From JAWWPY01 sp964412845 (GTDB lineage Bacteria > Actinomycetota > Actinomycetes > Streptosporangiales > Streptosporangiaceae): DNA of 18,488 nucleotides. The notes under the pieces were generated by a model. It did no database searches and was not told the DNA's origin. It saw only the letters and a program-made list of their open reading frames with translations. Below are positions 1 through 6,710 of this stretch, in pieces. Numbering within the stretch: the stretch's first letter is position 1; every line of letters starts with the position of its first letter. The DNA lies in assembly GCA_964412845.1 (NCBI GenBank), contig CAYPQM010000145.1, forward strand, positions 1-18,488, written 5' to 3'. The position numbers were made by a program, and so were the translations under genes.

Positions 1-1
1 C

Positions 2-385
2 GGGACCGTCAAGGACGTGGATGGCCTGCGAAGCTATGTCAGCGTGGACGGCGGCATGAGTGACAACATCCGCACCGCCCTGTACGACGCCGAGTACACC
101 TGTGTCCTCGCCTCGCGCGAGTCGGCCGCGCCGCCGATGCTGTCGCGGATTGTCGGCCGGCACTGCGAGAGTGGGGACATCGTGGTCCGCGACACCTACC
201 TGCCTGCCGATCTGGTCCCCGGGGACCTGATCGCGGTGGCGGCCACCGGCGCATACTGCCGGTCGATGGCGAGCAACTACAACCATGTGCCGCGCCCGGC
301 CGTGGTCGCGGTCCGTGACGGCGCGGCCCGGGTGCTGCTCCGCCGGGAGACCGCCGAAGATCTGCTCCGGCTGGACGCCGGGTGA
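2..385 (+). CDS. lysA: Diaminopimelate decarboxylase, C-terminal part (5' end outside window)
   Basis: LysA decarboxylates meso-diaminopimelate to L-lysine, the last step of lysine synthesis, as a cytosolic PLP enzyme working as a dimer. Only the last 127 codons are present; the frame is open from base 2, so the GTG at 17 is an internal codon and not a start. Visible family landmarks are YVSVDGGMSDNIR near the beginning, the CESGD segment whose cysteine belongs to the active site contributed across the dimer, and GAYCRSMASNYNHVPRP near the C-terminus, where the tyrosine contacts PLP/substrate in this family. The stop is TGA at 383-385. It lies 69 nt upstream of hom, so lysine and threonine/methionine branch genes of the aspartate pathway are side by side. 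Identification is confident from motifs and from the neighbouring thr genes. Confidence 0.93.
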   Translation, partial: GTVKDVDGLRSYVSVDGGMSDNIRTALYDAEYTCVLASRESAAPPMLSRIVGRHCESGDIVVRDTYLPADLVPGDLIAVAATGAYCRSMASNYNHVPRPAVVAVRDGAARVLLRRETAEDLLRLDAG

Positions 386-412
386 CGCGGGACGCTTAGG
401 TAGCCAAGACGG

Positions 413-440
413 CTTGGTGACACAGACTTGGTGACACAGA
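413..440 (+). repeat. Perfect 14-nt tandem duplication just upstream of hom
   Basis: The sequence CTTGGTGACACAGA occurs twice back to back (413-426 and 427-440) in the short gap between lysA and hom. Each copy carries TTGGTG, so the duplication creates two sets of potential TTG/GTG start codons ahead of the likely hom start. A small CCAAG/CTTGG inverted repeat (404-408 and 413-417) overlaps the first copy. Confidence 0.85.
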
Positions 441-454
441 GGGGAGCGGCCGGG

Positions 455-1744
455 GTGCGGACGTTGCGGGTGGCGCTGCTGGGCTGCGGCGGAGTGGGCT
501 CGGAAGTGTTCCGGCTGCTCGGCCGGCAGGCAGATGACCTCGCGGCGCGGATCGGCGCGCCGCTGGAGGTGATCGGCGTCGCGGTGCGGCGGCCGGGCCG
601 CGCTCGTTCCGTGCCGGTTCCGCCTGCGCTGATCACGACCGATGCCATGGAGCTGGTGACCCGCCCGGAGACCGACATCGTGGTCGAGGTGATCGGCGGC
701 ATCGAGCCGGTCCGCTCGCTGCTCCTGGCCGCGATGAAGAACGGCAAGTCGGTGGTCTCCGCCAACAAGGCGCTGCTCGCCGAGGACGGCGCGACGCTGC
801 ACCAGTCGGCCCGCGAGAACGGCGCCGACCTGTATTACGAGGCGGCCGTGGCGGGCGCGATCCCGCTGCTGCGCCCGCTGCGCGAATCGCTGGCCGGCGA
901 CGCGGTGCGCCGGGTGCTCGGCATCGTCAACGGCACCACCAACTACATCCTCGACCGGATGGACACCTCCGGGGCGGGATTCTCCGACGCCTTGGAGGAG
1001 GCCCAGGCGCTGGGCTACGCCGAGCCTGACCCGACCGCGGACATCGAGGGCTTCGACGCCGCCGCGAAGGCGGCGATCCTGGCCGGGCTGGCCTTCCATA
1101 CCGGGGTGACCGCTGCCGACGTGCACCGGGAGGGCATCACCGGGGTGACCGCCGCGGACATCGCCAGCGCGCGTGCCCTGGGCCACGTGGTCAAGTTGCT
1201 CGCCATCTGCGAGCGGAGCGACGCCGGCGTGTCGGTCCGCGTGCACCCCGCGATGATCCCGCGCGAGCACCCGCTGGCGGGTGTGCGTGAGGCCTACAAC
1301 GCGGTGTTCGTGGAGGCGGAGTCGGCAGGCAGGCTGATGTTCTACGGCGCGGGCGCCGGGGGCGTGCCCACGGCCAGCGCGGTCCTCGGCGACATCGTGG
1401 CCGTGGCCCGCAACCGGCTCGCCGGGACTCGCGGCCCGGACGCCTCCACCTATGCTGAACTGCCGGTTCTTCCGATGGGCGAGGCGCTCACCCGTTATCA
1501 CGTCGCCCTTGACGTCGCGGACCGGTCCGGGGTGCTCGCCCGGGTGGCGGAGACCTTCGCCCAGCGTGACGTGTCGATCAGGGCGGTCCGCCAGGAAGGC
1601 CGGGGCGACGACGCGCAACTGGTGATCGTCACGCACGCCGCCCGTGACGCCGCGCTGGCGGGCTGCGTGGAAGACCTCGCCGGGATGGACGTGGTCCGCG
1701 CGGTCGCGAGCGTCATGCGCGTCGAGGGGGAGGCTGAGGAGTGA
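455..1744 (+). CDS. hom: Homoserine dehydrogenase with C-terminal ACT domain
   Basis: Hom reduces aspartate-4-semialdehyde to homoserine with NAD(P)H, the branch point to threonine and methionine. The product (429 aa from the chosen start) begins with a Rossmann motif (LRVALLGCGGVGSEV), followed by the catalytic domain with SANKALLAE, GIVNGTTNYIL and the AEPDPTADIEGFDAAAK signature. The C-terminal ~80 residues (RYHVALDVADRSGVLARVAE onward) form an ACT domain, which in this family mediates threonine feedback inhibition. I chose the GTG at 455 because GAGGGGAG (439-446) sits 8-9 nt upstream and the protein then starts at the Rossmann strand. In-frame TTG 428 and GTG 431 would add nine or eight residues but lack a good ribosome site. 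The 3' end overlaps thrC by GTGA, indicating translational coupling. Confidence 0.94.
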   Translation: MRTLRVALLGCGGVGSEVFRLLGRQADDLAARIGAPLEVIGVAVRRPGRARSVPVPPALITTDAMELVTRPETDIVVEVIGGIEPVRSLLLAAMKNGKSVVSANKALLAEDGATLHQSARENGADLYYEAAVAGAIPLLRPLRESLAGDAVRRVLGIVNGTTNYILDRMDTSGAGFSDALEEAQALGYAEPDPTADIEGFDAAAKAAILAGLAFHTGVTAADVHREGITGVTAADIASARALGHVVKLLAICERSDAGVSVRVHPAMIPREHPLAGVREAYNAVFVEAESAGRLMFYGAGAGGVPTASAVLGDIVAVARNRLAGTRGPDASTYAELPVLPMGEALTRYHVALDVADRSGVLARVAETFAQRDVSIRAVRQEGRGDDAQLVIVTHAARDAALAGCVEDLAGMDVVRAVASVMRVEGEAEE

Positions 1745-2838
1745 ACGCGGGTGTGAAGCCGGCTGCGGATGCCGCCGCCTCGTTTGTGCCGTGGCGGGGC
1801 GTGCTCGCCCAGTACCCGGACCGGCTGCCGGTGCCCGACGAGGCATCGGTGGTCACCTTGGCGGAGGGTGCGACACCGTTGCTGCCCGCGCCCGTGCTGT
1901 CCGCGCGCACCGGGTGTGAGGTGTACCTGAAGGTTGAGGGGGCGAATCCGACCGGCTCGTTCAAGGACCGCGGCATGACCGTCGCGGTGAGCATGGCGGC
2001 CAGCCGTGGCGCCACCGCGGTGATCTGCGCCTCTACCGGCAACACCAGCGCCAGCGCGGCCGCGTACGCGGCCCGGGCGGGCATGACCTGCGCGGTGCTC
2101 GTGCCGCGCGGCAAGATCGCGCTCGGCAAGCTGGCCCAGGCCCTGGTGCACGGCGCCCGGCTGCTTCAGGTGGACGGTAACTTCGACGACTGCCTGGAAC
2201 TTGCCCGCAAGCTGGCCAACGACTACCCGGTCGCCCTGGTCAATTCCGTGAACGCGGACCGGCTCGAAGGGCAGAAGACGGCCGCCTTCGAGATCGTTGA
2301 GGCGCTCGGCGACGCGCCTGACGTGCACTGCCTGCCCGTCGGCAACGCCGGCAACATCGCCGCGTACTGGATGGGATACACGGAGTACGCGCGCGACGGC
2401 CGGTCGACCCGGCGGCCCCGGATGCTCGGCTTCCAGGCCAGCGGGGCGGCGCCCATCGTCCGCGGCGAGCCGGTGCTGGCCCCGCAGACCATCGCGACCG
2501 CCATCCGGATCGGCAATCCGGCCTCCTGGCACCTCGCTGAGCAGGCGCGGGACGAGTCCGGCGGCCTGATCGAGTCGGTCACTGACCGGCAGATCCTGAT
2601 CGCATACCGGCTGCTCGCCCAGCGGGAAGCGGTCTTCGGCGAGCTCGCCTCGGCGGCCTGCGTGGCCGGGCTGCTCCAGGCCTGCCAGAACGGGAAGGTG
2701 GCCGCGGGCTCCCGGGTCGTCTGCACCATCACCGGCAACGGGCTCAAAGACCCGGACTGGGCGGTGTCAGCCGCGCCAGCGCCGGTGACGATCGCCGCGG
2801 ACCCATCCGCCGCCGCGGCGGCACTGGGACTCGGGTGA
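1741..2838 (+). CDS. thrC: Threonine synthase
   Basis: ThrC converts O-phosphohomoserine to L-threonine using PLP, the final step of the pathway. The 365-aa product has the family signature GANPTGSFKDRGM, with Lys75 as the expected Schiff-base lysine. It continues with the substrate-binding ASTGNTSASAAAYAARAG stretch, the glycine-rich PVGNAGNIAAYW phosphate-binding loop for PLP, and a C-terminal TITGNGLKDPD segment. Length matches the shorter bacterial/actinobacterial class rather than the ~430-aa enterobacterial class. The GTG start at 1741 overlaps the hom stop by 4 nt and is preceded by GGGGAGG about 7 nt upstream. The stop overlaps the thrB start by another 4 nt. The three genes thus form a translationally coupled hom-thrC-thrB unit. 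Confidence 0.95.
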   Translation: MNAGVKPAADAAASFVPWRGVLAQYPDRLPVPDEASVVTLAEGATPLLPAPVLSARTGCEVYLKVEGANPTGSFKDRGMTVAVSMAASRGATAVICASTGNTSASAAAYAARAGMTCAVLVPRGKIALGKLAQALVHGARLLQVDGNFDDCLELARKLANDYPVALVNSVNADRLEGQKTAAFEIVEALGDAPDVHCLPVGNAGNIAAYWMGYTEYARDGRSTRRPRMLGFQASGAAPIVRGEPVLAPQTIATAIRIGNPASWHLAEQARDESGGLIESVTDRQILIAYRLLAQREAVFGELASAACVAGLLQACQNGKVAAGSRVVCTITGNGLKDPDWAVSAAPAPVTIAADPSAAAAALGLG

Positions 2839-3803
2839 GCACACCATCTCGCTGGTCGGGTGGACCGGTGCTGGTGCGCGCCCCGGCCACCAGCGCGAAC
2901 CTCGGCCCTGGCTTCGACGCGCTGGGCCTGGCCCTGACGTTGCACGACGCGGTGGAGGCGCGGGTCACCGGCGGCGGGCTGGCCATCGACGTCTCCGGCG
3001 AGGGCTCCGGGACCGCGAGTGCGGGGGAGCGTCACCTTGTTGTCCGCGCCATGCGCGCCGCGTTCGGCCTGCTGGGCGGGCAGCCGCCGGGAATCGCGCT
3101 GCGCTGCGTGAACGCGATCCCGCACAGCCGGGGGCTCGGCTCATCGGCCGCGGCGATCGTCGCGGGCGTGCTGGCGGCCCGCGGCCTGGTCACCGACGGC
3201 GACGCTGCGCTGCCGGACGAGGCTGTCTTCCGGCTCGCCGTTGACCTGGAGGGACACCCTGACAACGTGGCGGCCTGCCTGGTCGGCGGGCTCACCATCG
3301 CCTGGATGGACCGGCGGCCGGCCGGGTCCCCGGCAGTTCCCAGGCTGGCCAAGCTCGCGGTGCTGAACGGGATCAAGCCGGTAGTTTGCGTGCCGCGGGA
3401 TGTTCTTTCCACCGAAACGGCCCGGCGCGTCCTGCCTGAGACCGTCCCGCACGGCGATGCCGCGGCGAACGCGGGACGCAGCGCCCTGCTGATCGCCGGG
3501 CTGACCAGCGATCCGGATGTGCTTTTCGATGCCACGGAGGATTTCCTGCACCAGCGGTACCGCGCGGCGGTCATGCCAGAGACCGCGGATCTGCTGGGCC
3601 GGCTGCGCGAGGCGGGCTTGGCGGCGGTGGTGTCCGGTGCCGGGCCGTCGGTGCTCGTGCTGATCACCCCCGGCCCTAATTCCGCATCTGACCTGGTGGA
3701 TTCAATCGCTCAGGAAACGGGTATCACGTGGCGTATAAGCCCCCTGGACGTCGACAAGCACGGCGCTACCCTCCAGACCGCCGTGCCGGGCGAACGTTCA
3801 TGA
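2835..3803 (+). CDS. thrB: Homoserine kinase (GHMP family)
   Basis: ThrB phosphorylates homoserine with ATP, making the O-phosphohomoserine used by ThrC. The 322-aa product shows the GHMP-kinase pattern. It has an N-terminal PATSANLGPGFDALGLAL motif (residues ~17-34), the ATP-binding glycine/serine loop PHSRGLGSSAAA (96-107), a LEGHPDNVAACLVGG segment, and the C-terminal VVSGAGPSVLVL motif 3. The start is GTG at 2835 inside the GTGA overlap with thrC. The ribosome-binding site is poor, consistent with coupled translation. It is the last gene of the threonine operon; the inverted repeat at 3854-3880 follows by 50 nt. Nothing in the sequence suggests damage. Confidence 0.95.
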   Translation: MSTPSRWSGGPVLVRAPATSANLGPGFDALGLALTLHDAVEARVTGGGLAIDVSGEGSGTASAGERHLVVRAMRAAFGLLGGQPPGIALRCVNAIPHSRGLGSSAAAIVAGVLAARGLVTDGDAALPDEAVFRLAVDLEGHPDNVAACLVGGLTIAWMDRRPAGSPAVPRLAKLAVLNGIKPVVCVPRDVLSTETARRVLPETVPHGDAAANAGRSALLIAGLTSDPDVLFDATEDFLHQRYRAAVMPETADLLGRLREAGLAAVVSGAGPSVLVLITPGPNSASDLVDSIAQETGITWRISPLDVDKHGATLQTAVPGERS

Positions 3804-3853
3804 GTGCACCGCGCGGAGAACCGTTCCAGAAAGAAGCACATCCGCCGCGCGTG

Positions 3854-3880
3854 GTCCTGCGGGTTGGGTACCCGCAGGAC
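3854..3880 (+). terminator. Strong hairpin terminator after thrB
   Basis: GTCCTGCGGGT (3854-3864) and ACCCGCAGGAC (3870-3880) are perfect 11-bp complements around a 5-nt loop (TGGGT), with further G-U pairs at the base. No U-run follows, which is common for actinobacterial hairpin terminators. It sits 50 nt after the thrB stop. Confidence 0.8.
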
Positions 3881-3912
3881 TGGCCAGCATCTTCCGTGAC
3901 ACACGGGCCACT

Positions 3913-3948
3913 CTGAGGGAATGCCATGAGCTCTCTTAGTGTTAAGGT
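3913..3948 (+). promoter_or_regulatory. Candidate rho promoter
   Basis: TAGTGT (3937-3942) and TAAGGT (3943-3948) both fit the actinobacterial TANNNT -10 pattern. CTGAGG (3913-3918) is a weak -35 candidate 18 nt upstream of the first. Transcription from here would begin close to the hairpin at 3956. The call rests on pattern only. Confidence 0.35.
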
Positions 3949-3955
3949 GGGTGCT

Positions 3956-3986
3956 GCACCAGATACCCCATCATGGGGCCAGGTGC
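3956..3986 (+). other. Stem-loop at the probable 5' end of the rho leader
   Basis: An outer stem GCACC/GGTGC (3956-3960, 3982-3986) encloses an inner CCCC/GGGG stem (3966-3969, 3975-3978) closing on a short AT-containing loop. If transcription starts at the TAAGGT-type -10 just upstream, this fold would lie at the extreme 5' end of the RNA, where it could stabilise the transcript. Confidence 0.5.
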
Positions 3987-4044
3987 TCGCCCGTCACTTG
4001 CCGCGAGGCCGGCCTTACCGCCGGGCGCGGTCGGTGGGGCTCGG

Positions 4045-4087
4045 TCAACTCTCAGATCGCTACCTCTTCCGCGTACACGCAACACGC
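4045..4087 (+). promoter_or_regulatory. C-rich, G-poor segment: candidate Rho-utilisation (rut) site in the rho leader
   Basis: Of 43 bases, 18 are C and 6 are G, in a genome where the two are otherwise balanced and abundant. The stretch (TCAACTCTCAG..., ...TACCTCTTCC...) contains many YC dinucleotides and little potential for pairing. That is the kind of RNA Rho loads on. Its placement upstream of rho fits autoregulatory termination, but function is inferred only. Confidence 0.35.
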
Positions 4088-4323
4088 GGGGGGAGTGGTG
4101 AGCCGGGAGCGGGCCGGGGACCAGGGCGGGCCTCCCCAGCCGTCTGGTCTCGTCCCGGCACTTACCCGTTGGCCGCCGAACCCGCCTTTGACCTGCGGTG
4201 GCGAGCCGCGGAGCAGGCCCCGGGTCGGGGGATGCGCACTGGCGCGTGCCACGGCGATGGGGGAATTGCGCAGCACGTAGTACCTGGCCCGGCCGATTCG
4301 CCGGGTCGTGACACCGGGTCGAC

Positions 4324-4341
4324 CGGCCGCTACCGCGGCCG
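4324..4341 (+). other. Hairpin just upstream of the rho ribosome-binding site
   Basis: CGGCCGC (4324-4330) and GCGGCCG (4335-4341) form a perfect 7-bp stem with a TACC loop, ending 13 nt before the GGGAAGGA ribosome site (4355-4362). It may insulate or modulate access to that site. GC-rich hairpins also arise by chance in such DNA. Confidence 0.4.
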
Positions 4342-4368
4342 CCGCCCGCTCCCTGGGAAGGACCCCTC

Positions 4369-6558
4369 GTGAGCGACACCACCGAACTCTTCACTGGCTC
4401 CTCGGGCGTTTCCGAGGCATCCCCCGGCCAGTCTGGCGCGCCTGAGCAGCGCCCCGCCGGGGGCGCGAGCGACGGGGCCCCGGCCACCGGGGCGCCTCCC
4501 ACGCGTGGCACGTCAGCCAGTGAGACGGTGACAGACCGGGCTGCCCGACGCGGCGGCTCGGGGCTTTCCGGAATGCTGCTGCCCGAACTGCAGCGGCTCG
4601 CCCAGTCATTGGGCATCACCGGCACGGGCCGGATGCGCAAGGGCCAGTTGGTCGAGGTGATCCAGGAGAAGCAGGGCGGCAGGAGCGGCGGAGCGCCCTC
4701 CGGCGATGCAGGCCCGGCATTCGATAACTCAGTCCAGCGGGGCACGTCCGCGGGAGCAGGCGCACTCCGCCACCGTGAGCAGGACGCCATGGAATCAGAC
4801 ATATCACCGCAGCCCGGCCTGGGTGGCGCGCACGCAGCCAGTGGCCAGGAGGCACAGCGCAGCGAATCCCGCGTCGCATCGCAGGCGGGCGGGCCCGGCC
4901 CGGGCACCAGTGACAGTGGCCAGGGCGGCCAGCTCAGCTTCGAGCGGCCCGCGGCCGGCAGCCCCGTGGCCGGCGGCACTGAGATCGGCTCGAACGGGAC
5001 CGCTGCGGGCGACGGCGTCAGCCGCGCGAACGTGCCCGCTGGCGAGGGCCAGCCGGGCGGCGACGGCCAGCGCCGCGAGCAGCGGAGCCGCAATGGCAGG
5101 CGGGACAATCAGCCGCGCGGTGGCGACGCGGGCGAGCAGCGCCACGACCAGCGTGACGGCGGCCAGCGTGACGGCGGCCAGCGGGATGGCGGCGGCCGTG
5201 ATGCCGGCCAGCGTGACGGTGGCGGGCAGCGCGACTCATCCGGCCAGCGGGACGGTGGCCAGCGGGATGGCGGCCAGCGCGGCCAGCGTGACGGCGGCGG
5301 GCCGGGCCCTGACCGGGGCGATGACGACGACCCGAACCGCCGCAGGAACCGGGACAGGTTCCGCAACCGCAACCGGGGCCGCCGCGAGCGGGGCACCCAG
5401 GGGGAGCCCGAGCCCGTGATCGCCGAGGACGACGTGCTCGTCCCGGTGGCCGGCATCCTGGATGTCCTGGACAACTACGGCTTCATCCGCACGACCGGGT
5501 ACCTGCCCGGATCCAACGACGTGTACGTGTCGCTCTCCCAGGTCCGCAGGCACGGCCTGCGCAAGGGGGACGTCATCGAGGGCGCGGTGCGCCAGCCGCG
5601 GGACGGCGAGCGCCGGGAGAAGTTCAACGCGCTGGTCCGCCTGGACAAGATCAACGGCCTGGATCCCGAGCAGTCCCGCGGCCGGCCTGACTTCTCCAAG
5701 CTGGTGCCGCTCTACCCGCAGGACCGGCTCCGCCTGGAGACCGACCCGACCGTGATGACCACCCGGATCATGGATCTGGTCAGCCCGATCGGCAAGGGGC
5801 AGCGCGGTCTGATCGTGTCGCCGCCCAAGGCGGGCAAGACGATGATCCTGCAGGCCATCGCGAACGCGATCACCAAGAACAACCCGGAGTGCCACCTCAT
5901 GGTCGTCCTCGTGGACGAGCGCCCTGAGGAGGTCACCGACATGCAGCGCACGGTCAAGGGCGAGGTGATCCACTCGACCTTCGACCACCCGGCCGACGAC
6001 CACACGACCGTGGCCGAGCTGGCCATCGAGCGGGCCAAGCGCCTGGTCGAAATGGGGCACGACGTGGTCGTGCTGCTTGACTCGATCACCCGGCTCGGCC
6101 GCGCCTACAACCAGGCGGCGCCGGCCAGCGGCCGGATCCTGTCCGGTGGTGTCGACTCCACCGCGCTCTACCCGCCCAAGCGGTTCTTCGGCGCGGCGCG
6201 CAACATCGAGAACGGCGGCTCGCTGACGATCCTGGCGACCGCCCTGATCGAGACCGGGTCCCGGATGGACGAGGTCATCTTCGAGGAGTTCAAGGGCACC
6301 GGCAACATGGAGCTCAGGCTCCGCCGCGAGCTCGCCGACAAGCGGATCTTCCCCGCCATCGACGTGGATGCCTCCGGCACCCGCAAGGAGGAGATCCTGA
6401 TGACCCCGGAGGAGCTGAAGATCGTCTGGCAGCTCCGCCGCGTGCTGCACGCCCTGGAGCCCCAGCAGGCCCTCGAGGTGCTGATGGAGCGGATGCGGGA
6501 GACCAAGAGCAACGCCGAGTTCCTGCTCCATGTGCAGAAGACCACCATCAGTTCGTAA
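4369..6558 (+). CDS. rho: Transcription termination factor Rho with long N-terminal insertion
   Basis: Rho is the hexameric RNA-dependent ATPase/translocase that ends transcription of untranslated RNA. The 729-aa product is far longer than E. coli Rho (419 aa) but normal for actinobacteria. A Rho_N helical domain lies at ~66-101 (LPELQRLAQSLGITGTGRMR). Residues ~105-345 are a low-complexity, Arg/Gly/Asp/Gln-rich insertion, including QRDGG repeats (~260-312) and a basic patch (RRRNRDRFRNRNRGRRERG). The cold-shock-like RNA-binding domain starts near 355 (AGILDVLDNYGFIR). The ATPase core has Walker A SPPKAGKT (484-491), Walker B VVVLLD (566-571), the YPPKRFFGAARNIENGG loop and the GTGNMEL R-loop. 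The GTG start has GGGAAGGA 6 nt upstream. A hairpin (6564-6593) follows the stop. Core residues look intact. Confidence 0.97.
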   Translation: MSDTTELFTGSSGVSEASPGQSGAPEQRPAGGASDGAPATGAPPTRGTSASETVTDRAARRGGSGLSGMLLPELQRLAQSLGITGTGRMRKGQLVEVIQEKQGGRSGGAPSGDAGPAFDNSVQRGTSAGAGALRHREQDAMESDISPQPGLGGAHAASGQEAQRSESRVASQAGGPGPGTSDSGQGGQLSFERPAAGSPVAGGTEIGSNGTAAGDGVSRANVPAGEGQPGGDGQRREQRSRNGRRDNQPRGGDAGEQRHDQRDGGQRDGGQRDGGGRDAGQRDGGGQRDSSGQRDGGQRDGGQRGQRDGGGPGPDRGDDDDPNRRRNRDRFRNRNRGRRERGTQGEPEPVIAEDDVLVPVAGILDVLDNYGFIRTTGYLPGSNDVYVSLSQVRRHGLRKGDVIEGAVRQPRDGERREKFNALVRLDKINGLDPEQSRGRPDFSKLVPLYPQDRLRLETDPTVMTTRIMDLVSPIGKGQRGLIVSPPKAGKTMILQAIANAITKNNPECHLMVVLVDERPEEVTDMQRTVKGEVIHSTFDHPADDHTTVAELAIERAKRLVEMGHDVVVLLDSITRLGRAYNQAAPASGRILSGGVDSTALYPPKRFFGAARNIENGGSLTILATALIETGSRMDEVIFEEFKGTGNMELRLRRELADKRIFPAIDVDASGTRKEEILMTPEELKIVWQLRRVLHALEPQQALEVLMERMRETKSNAEFLLHVQKTTISS
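5149..5303 (+). repeat. Degenerate tandem repeat encoding QRDGG units inside rho
   Basis: About ten copies of a unit near CAGCGTGACGGCGGC occur in phase with the rho frame, encoding variants of Q-R-D-G-G (also GRDAG, QRDSS). Copies vary mainly at third positions (GTGAC, GGGAT and GGGAC all encoding RD after a C base). This shows that the peptide pattern, more than the DNA, has been kept. Confidence 0.85.
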
Positions 6559-6563
6559 CCCGT

Positions 6564-6593
6564 TGCGCAGGGGAATGGCCAGGCCCCTGCGCA
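6564..6593 (+). terminator. Hairpin terminator after rho
   Basis: TGCGCAGGGG (6564-6573) and CCCCTGCGCA (6584-6593) are a perfect 10-bp inverted repeat around a 10-nt loop, starting 5 nt after the rho stop. TGTTCC follows in place of a long U-run. The hairpin is interleaved with the GGAAT-N18-GTT promoter motif of rpmE. Confidence 0.75.
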
Positions 6594-6597
6594 TGTT
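6572..6597 (+). promoter_or_regulatory. SigR/SigH-type promoter for rpmE (GGAAT-N18-GTT)
   Basis: GGAAT at 6572-6576 and GTT at 6595-6597 are separated by exactly 18 nt, matching the consensus reported for Streptomyces coelicolor SigR (thiol/disulphide stress) and close to that of mycobacterial SigH. In S. coelicolor rpmE is, to my knowledge, a SigR target, which makes the position meaningful. Transcription would start near 6604, giving a ~105-nt leader. The motif shares bases with the rho terminator stem. Confidence 0.6.
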
Positions 6598-6710
6598 CCA
6601 GCATCTGGCACACTGGTAAGCCGAGACAGCGCGGTACCGGTTCACGCCCTGGTGGGGCAGTTCGTCCCGCCTGCGGCGACCCGGCGACCGTCATAGGCAG
6701 GAGTATTCAC

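Larger units (their letters stand above)
3804..4368 (+). other. Gene-poor interval between thrB and rho; probable rho promoter and long leader
   Basis: This 565-nt stretch holds the thrB-side terminator hairpin (3854-3880), a small CCGTG/CACGG inverted repeat (3894-3906), a possible promoter (3913-3948), a hairpin at 3956-3986, a C-rich G-poor segment (4045-4087), a 7-bp hairpin (4324-4341) and the rho ribosome site GGGAAGGA (4355-4362). One reading frame (ATG 3926 to TGA 4372) crosses it. Its third-position base use is mixed, unlike the strongly G/C-ending codons of neighbouring genes, so I do not call it a conventional gene. Long leaders are known upstream of rho in other bacteria, where Rho represses its own synthesis; that this is one is an inference. 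Confidence 0.6.

Noticed and set aside
428..454. Earlier TTG/GTG starts for hom
   Set aside because: They lie inside the tandem duplication, lack a suitable ribosome site, and add residues before the Rossmann strand. Kept only as an alternative.
386..454. Threonine/methionine riboswitch or T-box upstream of hom
   Set aside because: The gap is only 69 nt and holds no structure beyond a 5-bp hairpin and the 14-nt duplication.
1498..2532. 344-codon open frame on the - strand across hom and thrC
   Set aside because: It is antisense to two clear genes, has no recognisable domain, and such long antisense frames are expected in very GC-rich coding DNA.
3728..3916. 62-codon + strand frame over the end of thrB and its terminator
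   Set aside because: It starts inside thrB and reads through the terminator hairpin, with no motif or ribosome site.
5236..6645. 469-codon open frame on the - strand across rho
   Set aside because: Antisense shadow of the conserved rho core. The His/Leu/Val/Asp-rich translation mirrors rho codons and shows no family motif.
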